Below, one piece after another: positions 17,726-26,786 of a stretch of 64,000 bases of DNA. Positions within the stretch are counted from its first letter, which is position 1, and each line of letters starts with the position of its first letter. Below the pieces are notes generated by a model. It was not told the DNA's origin, searched no databases, and saw only the letters and a program-made list of their open reading frames with translations. Both the position numbers and the translations under genes were made by a program. This DNA is from Blautia luti (GTDB lineage: Bacteria > Bacillota > Clostridia > Lachnospirales > Lachnospiraceae), in contig NZ_AP028156.1 in assembly GCF_033096465.1 (NCBI RefSeq), positions 35,001-99,000 of the forward strand, read 5' to 3'.

Positions 17726-18502
17726 ATGAATATGACAACGGGAAGAAGAGGAATCGTCTGGAAAACTCCGGATATCACAGCTGATGGGCTGAAGATGTTT
17801 GCATGTATTGCCATGCTGATCCAGACAATCGGAATTGCTGTTATTGAAAAAGGACTGATCCATCTGGATCAATATACACAGGACAGTCTGAATCAGGCGA
17901 TGGCCCAGGATTCCCGTTTGATGACACTTGCGGGAATCGGTTCTATCATGCAGCTTATCGGCGGGATGGCGATTCCCGTATTTACATTTCTGCTGGTAGA
18001 AGGCTTTCGGAATACTTCTGATTATAAGAAGTATCTGCTTCTGATGGTATTGACTGCGGTGATCAGTGAGATTCCTTATGACCTGGCAGTGGGCGGGAAA
18101 ATTATGGACTGGTCAAGCCAGAATGCGATGGTTACCATGAGTATCTGTCTGATCATGCTGAAATGTCTGGACATCTTCAAGGATGGTTCCGGATTTACAG
18201 GAGGGCTGGTCAGAATGCTGATTGTGCTGGCTGCTGTGGTCTGGGTAAGTCTGTTCAGAGCGGAATATGGATTATGTATGGTGCTTTTGACAGCAGTATT
18301 TTATGTGTTTTATACACAGAATATTTTGAAAACAGTACTTGGCTGTATCATCAGCCTCATGTATATAACAGGTCCCCTGTCTTTCTATGGGATCTGGTGT
18401 TACAACGGTGAACGAAAAGACCGCATTAATAAATATGTTTATTATGCTTTTTATCCAGTGCATCTGCTGGTGCTTGGAGTAATTGCGAAATATGTTCTGT
18501 AA
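17726..18502 (+). CDS. TraX-family membrane protein
   Basis: A 258-residue polytopic membrane protein with about seven hydrophobic segments. TraX-family features are ITADGLKMFACIAMLIQTIG near the start, the central PVFTFLLVEGFRNT motif and the closing KYVYYAFYPVHLLVL. The founding TraX acetylates F-pilin, but chromosomal family members are acyltransferase-like proteins of unknown job. It begins four bases after the permease gene and precedes the GH42 gene by 40 bases, so it belongs to the oligosaccharide operon. A role in modifying a sugar or a surface polymer is possible; none is shown by the sequence. Confidence 0.8.
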   Translation: MNMTTGRRGIVWKTPDITADGLKMFACIAMLIQTIGIAVIEKGLIHLDQYTQDSLNQAMAQDSRLMTLAGIGSIMQLIGGMAIPVFTFLLVEGFRNTSDYKKYLLLMVLTAVISEIPYDLAVGGKIMDWSSQNAMVTMSICLIMLKCLDIFKDGSGFTGGLVRMLIVLAAVVWVSLFRAEYGLCMVLLTAVFYVFYTQNILKTVLGCIISLMYITGPLSFYGIWCYNGERKDRINKYVYYAFYPVHLLVLGVIAKYVL

Positions 18503-18541
18503 AGACTAAAACGAAGATAGCGAATTAAGAGGAGAACAAGT

Positions 18542-20566
18542 ATGGACTTTAGAACGGACAAGCTGCTCCACGGCGGCGACTACAATCCTGAACAGTGGTT
18601 AAAAAGACCGGATATTCTGGAAAAGGATATTGATATGCTGGAGGAATCCGGATGTAATGTGGTAAGCCTGGGTATTTTTTCCTGGTCTACACTGGAACCG
18701 GAAGAGGGAGTTTTTAACTTCGGATGGCTGCAGGAGATCATTGATAAACTTTATAAGAGAGGAATCTCTACGATCCTGGCTACACCTTCAGGTGCCAGAC
18801 CGAAATGGATGGCAGACAAATATCCGGAAGTGCTCCGTGTAGATGAGACACGTCACAGAGCGCTGTTCGGATTCAGACATAATCATTGTTATACTTCTCC
18901 TGTTTACAGAGAGAAGGTACATATCATCAACAAGAAACTGGCTCAGGAAGTTGCCACACATCCAGGTGTGATCCTGTGGCACATTTCCAATGAGTACGGC
19001 GGAGAATGTCACTGTCCCCTTTGTCAGGAAGCATTCAGGGGCTGGCTGAAGGTGAAATACCAGACCATCGAGAACCTGAATGACAAGTGGTGCACAACGT
19101 TCTGGAGTCACACTTATAACAGTTTCGACCAGATTGAGAGTCCATCTAAGATTGGTGAGACACAGCTTCATGCACTGAATCTGGACTGGAAACGATTTGT
19201 TACTCATCAGACAGCAGATTTCATTCATCATGAGATTGCTGCACTGAGAGAGGGTGGCAGTACACTTCCAACAACTGCAAACCTGATGCATTATTTCGGA
19301 GGTCTGGATTACTTTAAGATCGCGAAAGAGATCGATGTAGTTTCCTGGGATACTTATCCTACATGGCATAAAGAGGCTGTGATCGATACTGCCTATGATA
19401 ATGGTATGTGCCACGACCTGATGCGTTCCCTGAAGGGCAAACCATTCTTCCAGATGGAATCCTGTCCGACTTCTACCAACTGGCAGAGTGTCAGCAAGCT
19501 GAAGAAACCTGGAATGCTTTTCGCACAGTCCATGCAGGCGATTGCACATGGCGGAGAAGGTTCTCTGTATTTCCAGATCCGCCAGAGCAGAGGTGCTTCT
19601 GAGAAATTTCATGGAGCAGTGATCGACCATTATGGCGGGAATGACACCAGAGTATTTAAAGAGGTTTCCAAGGTTGGAGCAACCCTGAAAGAGTTACAGG
19701 AACTGGCTGGAACAACTATGAGCAGCCAGGTGGCCATGATCTACGACTGGGACAGCCAGTGGGCAATGGAAGACAGCCAGGGACCAAGGAACAAAGGACT
19801 TCATTACCTGGAAGCAATGCTGAAATTCTACAGAGGCTTCCGTAAGCAGGGCGTGAATGTGGATCTCATCGATATGACCTGTGAACTGGACAAATATAAA
19901 GTGCTGGCGCTGCCGATGGTTTATATGTTCAAGGAAGGTTTCGCAGAAAAAGTTTGTGCATTTGTGGAGAATGGCGGCGTGCTGATCACCAGCTACTGGT
20001 CAGGAATTGCGGATGATACAGACAGATGCTATCTGGAAGGAACTCCACATGGTCTGATGGATGTACTGGGAATCAGAAGTGCTGAGATCGATGGTCTTTA
20101 TGACTGGGAAGAGAATTCTTTCGTACCTGTAGAGGGTAATGAACTTGGTTTGGATAAGACTTATACATGTAAGTATCTGTGTGATCTTGTAGAGCTTAGG
20201 GGAGCACGTACTTTAATGACTTATGGAAGTGATTTCTATGAAGGCTATTCCTGCCTGACTGTCAATGAATATGGCAAAGGCAAGGCATGGTATGTGGCAG
20301 CAGATGCGGACAAAGAATTCTACGGAGACTTCCTGGAGAAAGTACTGAAAGACAGCGGCGTTTCCTGTGGAATCAAAGAAGAGATCCCGGATGCGCTGGA
20401 GATCACAGTGAGAGAGAACAGAAACGTGAAATACTATATTTACCAGAACTTCGGAACAGAGGCTGTAAAACTTCCTGTACCGGAGGGAGAGGTAAACTGG
20501 ATCTATGGCAATGGAAGCGATAAACTTAATGTTTATGGTCTTGCAGTTGCGAAAGTTATCGTGTAA
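18542..20566 (+). CDS. Beta-galactosidase, GH42
   Basis: A 674-residue cytoplasmic glycosidase releasing terminal beta-galactose. GH42 features: N-terminal GGDYNPEQWL, TIM barrel to about 390, acid/base E151 in HISNEYGG, nucleophile E306 in FQMESCPTS, metal-type cysteines in GGECHCPLC, and C-terminal trimerisation and beta domains. No signal peptide, so it acts on imported oligosaccharides. It ends the operon of the binding protein and two permeases; the arrangement resembles the ganSPQA galactan-oligosaccharide system of Bacillus. Milk galacto-oligosaccharides are another possible substrate. GAGGAGAAC precedes the ATG. Confidence 0.93.
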   Translation: MDFRTDKLLHGGDYNPEQWLKRPDILEKDIDMLEESGCNVVSLGIFSWSTLEPEEGVFNFGWLQEIIDKLYKRGISTILATPSGARPKWMADKYPEVLRVDETRHRALFGFRHNHCYTSPVYREKVHIINKKLAQEVATHPGVILWHISNEYGGECHCPLCQEAFRGWLKVKYQTIENLNDKWCTTFWSHTYNSFDQIESPSKIGETQLHALNLDWKRFVTHQTADFIHHEIAALREGGSTLPTTANLMHYFGGLDYFKIAKEIDVVSWDTYPTWHKEAVIDTAYDNGMCHDLMRSLKGKPFFQMESCPTSTNWQSVSKLKKPGMLFAQSMQAIAHGGEGSLYFQIRQSRGASEKFHGAVIDHYGGNDTRVFKEVSKVGATLKELQELAGTTMSSQVAMIYDWDSQWAMEDSQGPRNKGLHYLEAMLKFYRGFRKQGVNVDLIDMTCELDKYKVLALPMVYMFKEGFAEKVCAFVENGGVLITSYWSGIADDTDRCYLEGTPHGLMDVLGIRSAEIDGLYDWEENSFVPVEGNELGLDKTYTCKYLCDLVELRGARTLMTYGSDFYEGYSCLTVNEYGKGKAWYVAADADKEFYGDFLEKVLKDSGVSCGIKEEIPDALEITVRENRNVKYYIYQNFGTEAVKLPVPEGEVNWIYGNGSDKLNVYGLAVAKVIV

Positions 20567-20586
20567 AATAAATAGCGATGGATGAG

Positions 20587-20644
20587 GAAATCCCTTCACT
20601 TTAAGCAGAGATTGATACTGCCTGGTGGAGGGGTTCTTTTTTGC
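20587..20644 (+). terminator. Terminator of the GH42 operon
   Basis: AATCCCTTCAC pairs with GTGGAGGGGTT, with an inner CAG/CTG stem, and ends in CTTTTTT. Confidence 0.75.
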
Positions 20645-20662
20645 TCAGGAGATGTAAATGAT

Positions 20663-23600
20663 ATGATTTCGAAAACACAGATAAAATATATGTCAGGTGC
20701 TGCATCCTATGCCAGGGGTCTGGATATTTACCTGGATGGTAAAGTGCTGGATATGGATGTGCAGGATTTCGGGAGCTATGATGAGGTTGTAGCTTCTGTA
20801 AAGGGAAGCGGAAGAAATATCTATGAGGTAGATGTTTCTGTAGATAAAGAAGATAATCAGATAGACAATATTTATTGTGAGTGTCCTGCATATGGAGAGT
20901 ATGATGGAATCTGTAAGCACTGTGTAGCTGTTCTTCTGGAATATAACGAATATGCTGCAAGGCAGCAGGTGGATCCCCAAAAACTGAATCAGTTAAAAGG
21001 TGTAAAAAAGGGCATCACCATGCACACTACACCTGAACTTGCACAGCTTCTGCAGAAGCAGGCAGTTGCGAAATCTCTTCCGCTTATCCAGGGAAGCACC
21101 TATGGAAAGGTAAGACTGGAGCCGTATTTTGATTTCGATGGAAGGACATTTACAGTAGAGTTTAAAATCGGAACCAACAAGATGTATGTGTTGAAAGATG
21201 CATTTTCTTTTGATAATAATATGTCCGATCAGACCGATTACAAATATGGGAAAAATCTTCAGTTTGTTCATACCATAGAATCTTTTGATGAAGAATCCAA
21301 ACCCCTGGCGAAATTTATCTGCAAATGGGCAGATAATAACAGGCAGTTTCACAGATCATCTTCTTATTATGGATACTATATGGGAAGTCTGGAAAAAGTA
21401 CGGCATCTGGATCTGGCAGGGAATGAACTGGCAGAATTTCTCCTTCTTATGGAAGGCAGAATATTGCAGGGAGAGTCTGTAGGAACCAGAAATAAAACAT
21501 GGGAAGTAACCAGAGAACATTTGCCAAGAAAAATAACCATAACAGGTGTGAAGCAAGGCATTGAACTGAAGGTAAGCAAATTTATCTGTGCAGCACGAAC
21601 CAATCAATATAGAATCTGTTTTTTTGATAAAAAGATTTATATTGAAAATATGGAAGAACTTCTGCCGGTTAAGGATTTCCTGGACATTTTATCTCTCATA
21701 TCAGGGGAAACAGCTTTTATAGAAAATAAAGATGTACCGGCGTTTTGCCAGGAACTTTTACCGGTAATCCAGAAGTTCTTTAAATGCAGGATGGTTGAAT
21801 TTGATCCGGAGAATTATGGAATGATAAAACCTGAATTCCAGTTTTATCTGGATGCACCGCAGGAAAATATGATTACATGTGGTGCCACAGTCAGGTATGG
21901 GGATAGAGAGTTTTCATTGTATACTACAGACGATATTGCCATTCGAGATATGAATAAAGAGACAGTGGTCAGAAATGTGATCCATAAATATTCCAATGCA
22001 TTTCATCCATTTGAACAGTGTGCAGTAATTGCTGATGATGAAGAAGCGGAATATGAGTTTCTGACAGAAGGAATTCCAGCGCTGCAGGCAGTAGGTGAGG
22101 TATTTATTTCCGATGCATTGAAGCGAATTGAGGTAAGAAATTCACCGAAAATTACAGTTGGGGTTTCTTTAAGTGGAAATCTGCTGGAGCTGAGTATGAC
22201 AGCAGGGGATATGTCAAGGGAAGACCTGATCGACATTCTTTCCAGATATAATAAGAAGAAAAAGTTTTATCGTCTGAAAAATGGGGCTTTTGTAAATGCT
22301 GCAGATTCAGGTCTGGATACGGTTGAAGAACTCAGAACAGGACTTCAGCTGACTGATAAGCAGATGAAACAGGACAGGATCGAAGTACAGAAATACCGTG
22401 CGTTGTATCTGGATGCACAGTTAAAAGAGAATCCGGTTGTTTCGGCGGTGAAGGATAAATCTTTCAAGTCCCTGGTAAGAAATATGAAAACCGTTGAGGA
22501 TAATGACTTTGAAGTGCCGGAGAGTCTGGATAAGGTTTTGCGGGAGTACCAGAAGAGGGGATTTCTGTGGATCAAGACGTTGAGGCATAATGGATTTGGC
22601 GGAATACTTGCGGATGATATGGGACTGGGAAAAACGCTGCAGGTGATTGCGTTTCTGCTGTCAGAATTTCTGGAAAGAAAGAATACTGATATTGAAAACA
22701 TAACATTAAAAGAAGCTACAGTGTTAAATGTACAGAGTGAAACTAAATCTGAGACAGCAGAGGTGCAGGAAGCTGATATCGATGAGGCGATGAATGGACA
22801 AACTGGAAAACTGCAAAGAAATACATTAATTATAGCTCCTGCATCGTTGGTTTATAATTGGAGCAGTGAAATTCAACGCTTTGCACCAGAACTGACAGTG
22901 AGGATGGTAACGGGAACTGCGGCAGAGAGGAGAATGGTGCTGACTGAAGCTGGGACGGAGGATATTCTTCTGACTTCGTATGATCTGCTGAAGAGAGACA
23001 TCAGTGAATATGAAAAGTATCAGTTCCAGTGTGAAATTATAGATGAAGCTCAGTATATCAAGAATGCCAATACCCAGGCTGCGAAAGCCGTAAAAGAGGT
23101 TCAGGCAGAATTTAAACTGGCGCTTACGGGAACTCCGGTGGAGAATCGTCTGAGTGAGTTATGGAGCATATTTGATTATCTGATGCCAGGTTTTCTTTAC
23201 AGTTATAAGAAGTTCCGTGAGGAGGTAGAAATTCCGGCAGTTCAGAATTCTGATGAAGATGCCATGAAACGTCTGCAGAAGATGATTCGGCCGTTTGTGC
23301 TTCGAAGACTGAAAAAAGAAGTGCTTACGGATCTGCCTGATAAGCTGGAAGAGAATATGTTTGTACAGCTTACAGGAGAACAGCAGAAGCTTTATGATGC
23401 ACATGTAAAGCGTATGATGCTGATGTTGGATAAACAGTCGGAAGAAGAATTTAAGACTTCAAAGATTACAATTCTGGCAGAGCTGACCAAACTGCGCCAG
23501 ATTTGTTGTGATCCATCACTGGTTTTCGCAGATTATAAAGCTGATTCTGCGAAGACAGAGATGTGTCTGAATATGATCTGCAATGCAGTGGCGAGCGGAC

Positions 23601-24061
23601 ATAAGATTCTGCTGTTTTCCCAGTTTACAACGATGCTTGACCACCTTGCGAATCGTCTTGAAGAAGAGAAAATCAGCTATTATATGCTGACCGGCGCTAC
23701 AAGCAAAGAGAAGCGTGCACAGATGGTGGAAAGTTTTAATAATGATGATACCCAGGTATTCTGTATTTCCCTGAAAGCAGGAGGAACCGGGCTGAATCTG
23801 ACTGCGGCGGATATTGTGATCCATTTTGATCCGTGGTGGAATCTGGCAGTACAAAATCAGGCTACAGACAGAGCACACAGGATCGGGCAGAAGAATGTAG
23901 TGAATGTGTATAAGCTGATTGTGAAAGATACCATCGAGGAAAATATCATGAAGCTGCAGGAAAAGAAGCGTGAGCTGGCGGATCAGATTCTGGAAGGAGA
24001 AGGACTCAATGGCAGCAGTCTTACCAGAGAGGAACTGATGGAATTGCTTTCCGGCAAATAG
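20663..24061 (+). CDS. SWIM zinc-finger SNF2 helicase
   Basis: Start set at ATG 20663 after AGGAGA; the frame is open from 20582 but that part covers the terminator. The 1132-residue protein has an N-terminal SWIM zinc finger (C72, C74, C84, H86), a long middle region of the bacterial SNF2-associated type (about 100-600), then the SNF2 motor: Walker A DDMGLGKT (about 651-658), DEAQ box at 794-797, and helicase C with GTGLNLTAADIVIHFDPWWN and the arginine-finger motif QATDRAHRIGQ. A low-complexity insertion follows Walker A (about 675-710). Such proteins move along duplex DNA or remodel DNA-bound proteins (RapA-like); the exact bacterial role is unknown. Single-gene unit. Confidence 0.93.
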   Translation: MISKTQIKYMSGAASYARGLDIYLDGKVLDMDVQDFGSYDEVVASVKGSGRNIYEVDVSVDKEDNQIDNIYCECPAYGEYDGICKHCVAVLLEYNEYAARQQVDPQKLNQLKGVKKGITMHTTPELAQLLQKQAVAKSLPLIQGSTYGKVRLEPYFDFDGRTFTVEFKIGTNKMYVLKDAFSFDNNMSDQTDYKYGKNLQFVHTIESFDEESKPLAKFICKWADNNRQFHRSSSYYGYYMGSLEKVRHLDLAGNELAEFLLLMEGRILQGESVGTRNKTWEVTREHLPRKITITGVKQGIELKVSKFICAARTNQYRICFFDKKIYIENMEELLPVKDFLDILSLISGETAFIENKDVPAFCQELLPVIQKFFKCRMVEFDPENYGMIKPEFQFYLDAPQENMITCGATVRYGDREFSLYTTDDIAIRDMNKETVVRNVIHKYSNAFHPFEQCAVIADDEEAEYEFLTEGIPALQAVGEVFISDALKRIEVRNSPKITVGVSLSGNLLELSMTAGDMSREDLIDILSRYNKKKKFYRLKNGAFVNAADSGLDTVEELRTGLQLTDKQMKQDRIEVQKYRALYLDAQLKENPVVSAVKDKSFKSLVRNMKTVEDNDFEVPESLDKVLREYQKRGFLWIKTLRHNGFGGILADDMGLGKTLQVIAFLLSEFLERKNTDIENITLKEATVLNVQSETKSETAEVQEADIDEAMNGQTGKLQRNTLIIAPASLVYNWSSEIQRFAPELTVRMVTGTAAERRMVLTEAGTEDILLTSYDLLKRDISEYEKYQFQCEIIDEAQYIKNANTQAAKAVKEVQAEFKLALTGTPVENRLSELWSIFDYLMPGFLYSYKKFREEVEIPAVQNSDEDAMKRLQKMIRPFVLRRLKKEVLTDLPDKLEENMFVQLTGEQQKLYDAHVKRMMLMLDKQSEEEFKTSKITILAELTKLRQICCDPSLVFADYKADSAKTEMCLNMICNAVASGHKILLFSQFTTMLDHLANRLEEEKISYYMLTGATSKEKRAQMVESFNNDDTQVFCISLKAGGTGLNLTAADIVIHFDPWWNLAVQNQATDRAHRIGQKNVVNVYKLIVKDTIEENIMKLQEKKRELADQILEGEGLNGSSLTREELMELLSGK

Positions 24062-24135
24062 CATTTATTTGGCGTAAAACCGCGTAGCGAAGTGCGAAGA
24101 TCCGCAGGATTGACATTTTTTGTAAATATAAAGAT

Positions 24136-24164
24136 GTATATTCTCCCTGTTTTTCCACATAATA
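24136..24164 (+). promoter_or_regulatory. Sigma-G (or sigma-F) promoter of spoVT
   Basis: GTATA at 24136-24140 and CATAATA at 24158-24164 with a 17-base spacer, a full match to the sigma-G pattern GHATR ... CATNHTA. spoVT is a sigma-G gene in Bacillus. Confidence 0.75.
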
Positions 24165-24247
24165 ACCATACAACACATGATATGGAAACTAAAAGGTACA
24201 AAGACAGTAAACTTCGATAAAAAGAAAAACAGGAGGAAGAAAAGTGT

Positions 24248-24796
24248 ATGAAAGCTACAGGGATCGTTCGGCGTATTGATGACCTGGGACGTGTGGTCAT
24301 TCCTAAGGAAATCAGAAGAACATTACGGATAAAAGAAGGAACTCCGCTGGAAATTTTTACAGACCGGGAGGGAGAGATCATTCTGAAAAAATACTCACCT
24401 ATCGGAGAACTGAATATTTTTGCCAAAGAATATGCAGAAGCTCTGGCGCAGTCCAGCGGGATGGTGGCATGTATCACAGATCATGATCAGGTAGTGGCGG
24501 CTGCTGGCCAGGGAAGCCGGGAATATATGGGAAAACCCATCAGCAAGGCATTAGAAGAAACGATTTCCGAGAGAGGTTCTGTATTTGCCAATGGAAATGA
24601 CAGAAACAGGATCCCGGTGACGCAGGAGCAGAGGGAACCGCTGTATTCACAGATCATGCAGCCGATCATCAGTGCAGGGGATGCGGTTGGTTCGGTGCTT
24701 CTGCTGGGAAAAAATGAGAGAGATGTGATGGGTGAATCGGAGAAAATGCTCATCAGGACGGCCAGCGGCTTTCTGGGACGGCAGATGGAGCAGTAG
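24248..24796 (+). CDS. spoVT: Stage V sporulation protein T, transcription regulator
   Basis: Forespore transcription factor that tunes sigma-G genes late in sporulation. The 182 residues begin with an AbrB swapped-hairpin DNA-binding domain (about 1-52; ATGIVRRIDDLGRVVIPKEI) and continue with a GAF-like domain (about 60-180). Length matches B. subtilis SpoVT (178). AGGAGGAAG precedes the ATG. The perfect sigma-G-type promoter upstream supports the identification. Confidence 0.95.
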   Translation: MKATGIVRRIDDLGRVVIPKEIRRTLRIKEGTPLEIFTDREGEIILKKYSPIGELNIFAKEYAEALAQSSGMVACITDHDQVVAAAGQGSREYMGKPISKALEETISERGSVFANGNDRNRIPVTQEQREPLYSQIMQPIISAGDAVGSVLLLGKNERDVMGESEKMLIRTASGFLGRQMEQ

Positions 24797-24830
24797 AAGG
24801 CTGGCAAGTAAATTTTTATAATAAATTAAG

Positions 24831-24873
24831 AGAATCTTCAGGAGCAAATGGTGGCAACTGGGGATTCTTTTTT
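24831..24873 (+). terminator. Terminator of spoVT
   Basis: AGAATCTTCAG pairs with CTGGGGATTCT (G-T pairs inside) over a 14-base loop and runs into TTTTTTG. Confidence 0.75.
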
Positions 24874-24954
24874 GTATAATGGAAGTTAAGTTATGAACAG
24901 GTTGTGGATATCTGCCTGATTTTATAAGGGATATTAATAAGGAGAAAGTATTAT

Positions 24955-26157
24955 ATGGTAGCAATATATCTGGCACCGGTTTATCTGCTGGTGTGTGTTT
25001 ATATTCTTTTGAGAGGTTTGCACTGGATACAGGTGCTGCATGCTGTTTTTCAGAATGTGTGGGTGTGCAGAGGGATCGGACTTATCTATCTGTTTGTTGT
25101 CTTCAGTATTCTGATCGCGTTTATGGCACCGGCTTCGGGATTTCGGAGATTTATGAAGCTTCTGAGTAATTACTGGCTTGGAGTGCTGATGTATACAATC
25201 ATGACTGTGGGAATCGCAGATGTGCTGAGACTGTTGTTGAAATATCCGCTGAAGAACCTAAATTTTCCGGGAAGAACGCTGCTTTTCGGAAATGTGGGGA
25301 CTGCTGTTGTGGGTATAATCTGTGCGGTAATCATTACGATGGTCAGTATTTATGGAGTGATCAATGCGGGAAATATACAGACGACAAAGTATGATATTTC
25401 TATTGATAAGAAAGCCGGGAAACTGGATTCGCTGAATGTGGTGCTGATTGCAGATCTTCATCTGGGATATAACATTGGCTGCCGGCAGATGGAGCAGATG
25501 GTGGAGAAGATCAATGCACAGGATCCTGATCTGGTCGTGGTTGCCGGAGATATTTTTGACAACGAATATGAGGCACTGGAAGATCCGGACAGGTTGGCGG
25601 AGATTCTGAGAGGGATTCAGTCTAAATATGGTGTGTATGCATGTTATGGAAATCATGATATTCAGGAGAAGATCCTGGCGGGATTCACCTTTGGCGGAAA
25701 GGAGAAGAAAGAGAGTTCCGTGAAAATGGATGAGTTTCTGGAAAAGGCAGGAATTACACTTCTGAGAGATGAGTATGTATTGATCGATGATTCTTTCTAC
25801 TTATATGGAAGACCAGATTATGAGAGACCGGGACGCGGGATTGATGAGAGAAAGAGTGCGCAGGAGATTACAGCAGATATGGATCTGTCACTGCCAGTGC
25901 TGGTGATCGATCATGAACCTGGAGAATTGCAGGAGCTGGCAGATGCAGGGGTAGATGCGGACTTGTGTGGACATACCCATGACGGGCAGTTGTTTCTGGG
26001 AAATCTTACGATTAAGCTGATGTGGGAGAATGCGTGTGGATATCTGAAAAAGGGTGATATGCACAGCATTGTTACCTCCGGTGTAGGGCTTTTCGGACCA
26101 AACATGCGTGTTGGCACGAAAAGCGAAATTTGTGATATTATGATGCATTTTAAGTAA
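24955..26157 (+). CDS. Membrane-anchored metallophosphoesterase
   Basis: A 400-residue protein with four N-terminal membrane spans (about 5-135) and an extracytoplasmic or cytoplasmic calcineurin-like phosphoesterase domain. All metal-binding motifs are present: ADLHLG (about 166), GDIFDN (about 197), GNHD (about 232) and GHTHDGQ (about 341). Related proteins include YkuE-type enzymes, which act on lipids or cell-wall intermediates; substrate unknown here. AAGGAG precedes the ATG. It converges on the VanY-like gene and their 3' ends overlap by eight bases, so no terminator separates them. Confidence 0.9.
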   Translation: MVAIYLAPVYLLVCVYILLRGLHWIQVLHAVFQNVWVCRGIGLIYLFVVFSILIAFMAPASGFRRFMKLLSNYWLGVLMYTIMTVGIADVLRLLLKYPLKNLNFPGRTLLFGNVGTAVVGIICAVIITMVSIYGVINAGNIQTTKYDISIDKKAGKLDSLNVVLIADLHLGYNIGCRQMEQMVEKINAQDPDLVVVAGDIFDNEYEALEDPDRLAEILRGIQSKYGVYACYGNHDIQEKILAGFTFGGKEKKESSVKMDEFLEKAGITLLRDEYVLIDDSFYLYGRPDYERPGRGIDERKSAQEITADMDLSLPVLVIDHEPGELQELADAGVDADLCGHTHDGQLFLGNLTIKLMWENACGYLKKGDMHSIVTSGVGLFGPNMRVGTKSEICDIMMHFK

Positions 26158-26722
26158 TTTCTGGTTCCGGATTTTGCAAAGGAGCGCCAAAGGTAGAGTA
26201 GTATTCTTCGAGAGTAAGTCCTGTCAGTGCGAGGCATCCGGCAAGTGGACGGGTTACATAACGGATATGCCAGGGTTCCCAGGGGATGCCGGTGATGGGT
26301 TCTTTGTTTGCAGGATAGCGGATAATAAAACCGTAGAGAGAAGCGTTTCGTTTGAGCCATTTTCCCTCTGGTGTTTCGGCAAATTCCGGGATGAGCTGAT
26401 ATTGGATCGACGGACATGAGACATCCAGTGCAAGGCCACTCTGGTGCTCGCTGGTGCCTGGAGATGCAACATAAGGATTTCCGGTGGAAAGCTGCTGCTG
26501 GCGTTTGTAGGAGCGGTAGCCGGAGATTCCGGTAATGATCAGAGATTCTTTCTGCGCTGCCTGTATCAGCGTGAGTGCTGCATGAGCAGTGCGGATTTCC
26601 AGAAGCCGTTTGGGATCTCCGCAGGGTGCATCAAATGGAATTCCGATGTCAGTCAGATTTTCAGGAACATAGTCTGGCGGCAGAGGATGGTCTTTGTTGA
26701 TCAGACGGGTATACAGATTCAT
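26150..26722 (-). CDS. VanY-type D-Ala-D-Ala carboxypeptidase
   Basis: Zinc peptidase that trims the terminal D-Ala of peptidoglycan stem peptides. The 190-residue protein keeps the full VanY/DacA motif set: SGYRSY, SEHQSGLALDV with zinc ligands H93 and D100, then YGFIIRYPANK and EPWHIRYV with catalytic E149 and zinc ligand H152. There is no signal peptide or membrane segment: the protein starts MNLYTRLINKDHPLP, so it may act inside the cell or be exported in another way. Its ribosome site (GGGAAAGGGGG) lies in the 3' arm of a strong hairpin between it and pncB, suggesting low or controlled expression. Confidence 0.9.
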   Translation of the reverse strand: MNLYTRLINKDHPLPPDYVPENLTDIGIPFDAPCGDPKRLLEIRTAHAALTLIQAAQKESLIITGISGYRSYKRQQQLSTGNPYVASPGTSEHQSGLALDVSCPSIQYQLIPEFAETPEGKWLKRNASLYGFIIRYPANKEPITGIPWEPWHIRYVTRPLAGCLALTGLTLEEYYSTFGAPLQNPEPEIT

Positions 26723-26724
26723 AA

Positions 26725-26772
26725 GAAAAGCCCCCTTTCCCTTTTATGTTTATGAGGGATTGGAGGCTTTTA
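26725..26772 (-). terminator. pncB terminator hairpin that also covers the vanY-like ribosome site
   Basis: On the minus strand AAAGCCTCC-AA-TCCCT pairs with AGGGA-AA-GGGGGCTTT: 14 pairs with one AA/AA internal loop and a 12-base loop. TTTTCTT follows and then the vanY-like ATG. It should both end pncB transcription and hide the GGGGG ribosome site of the next gene. Confidence 0.75.
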
Positions 26773-26786
26773 TGTGGATTATTTTA

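Noticed and set aside
18788..19630. 280-codon antisense frame inside the GH42 gene
   Set aside because: Mirror of conserved GH42 codons; no ribosome site.
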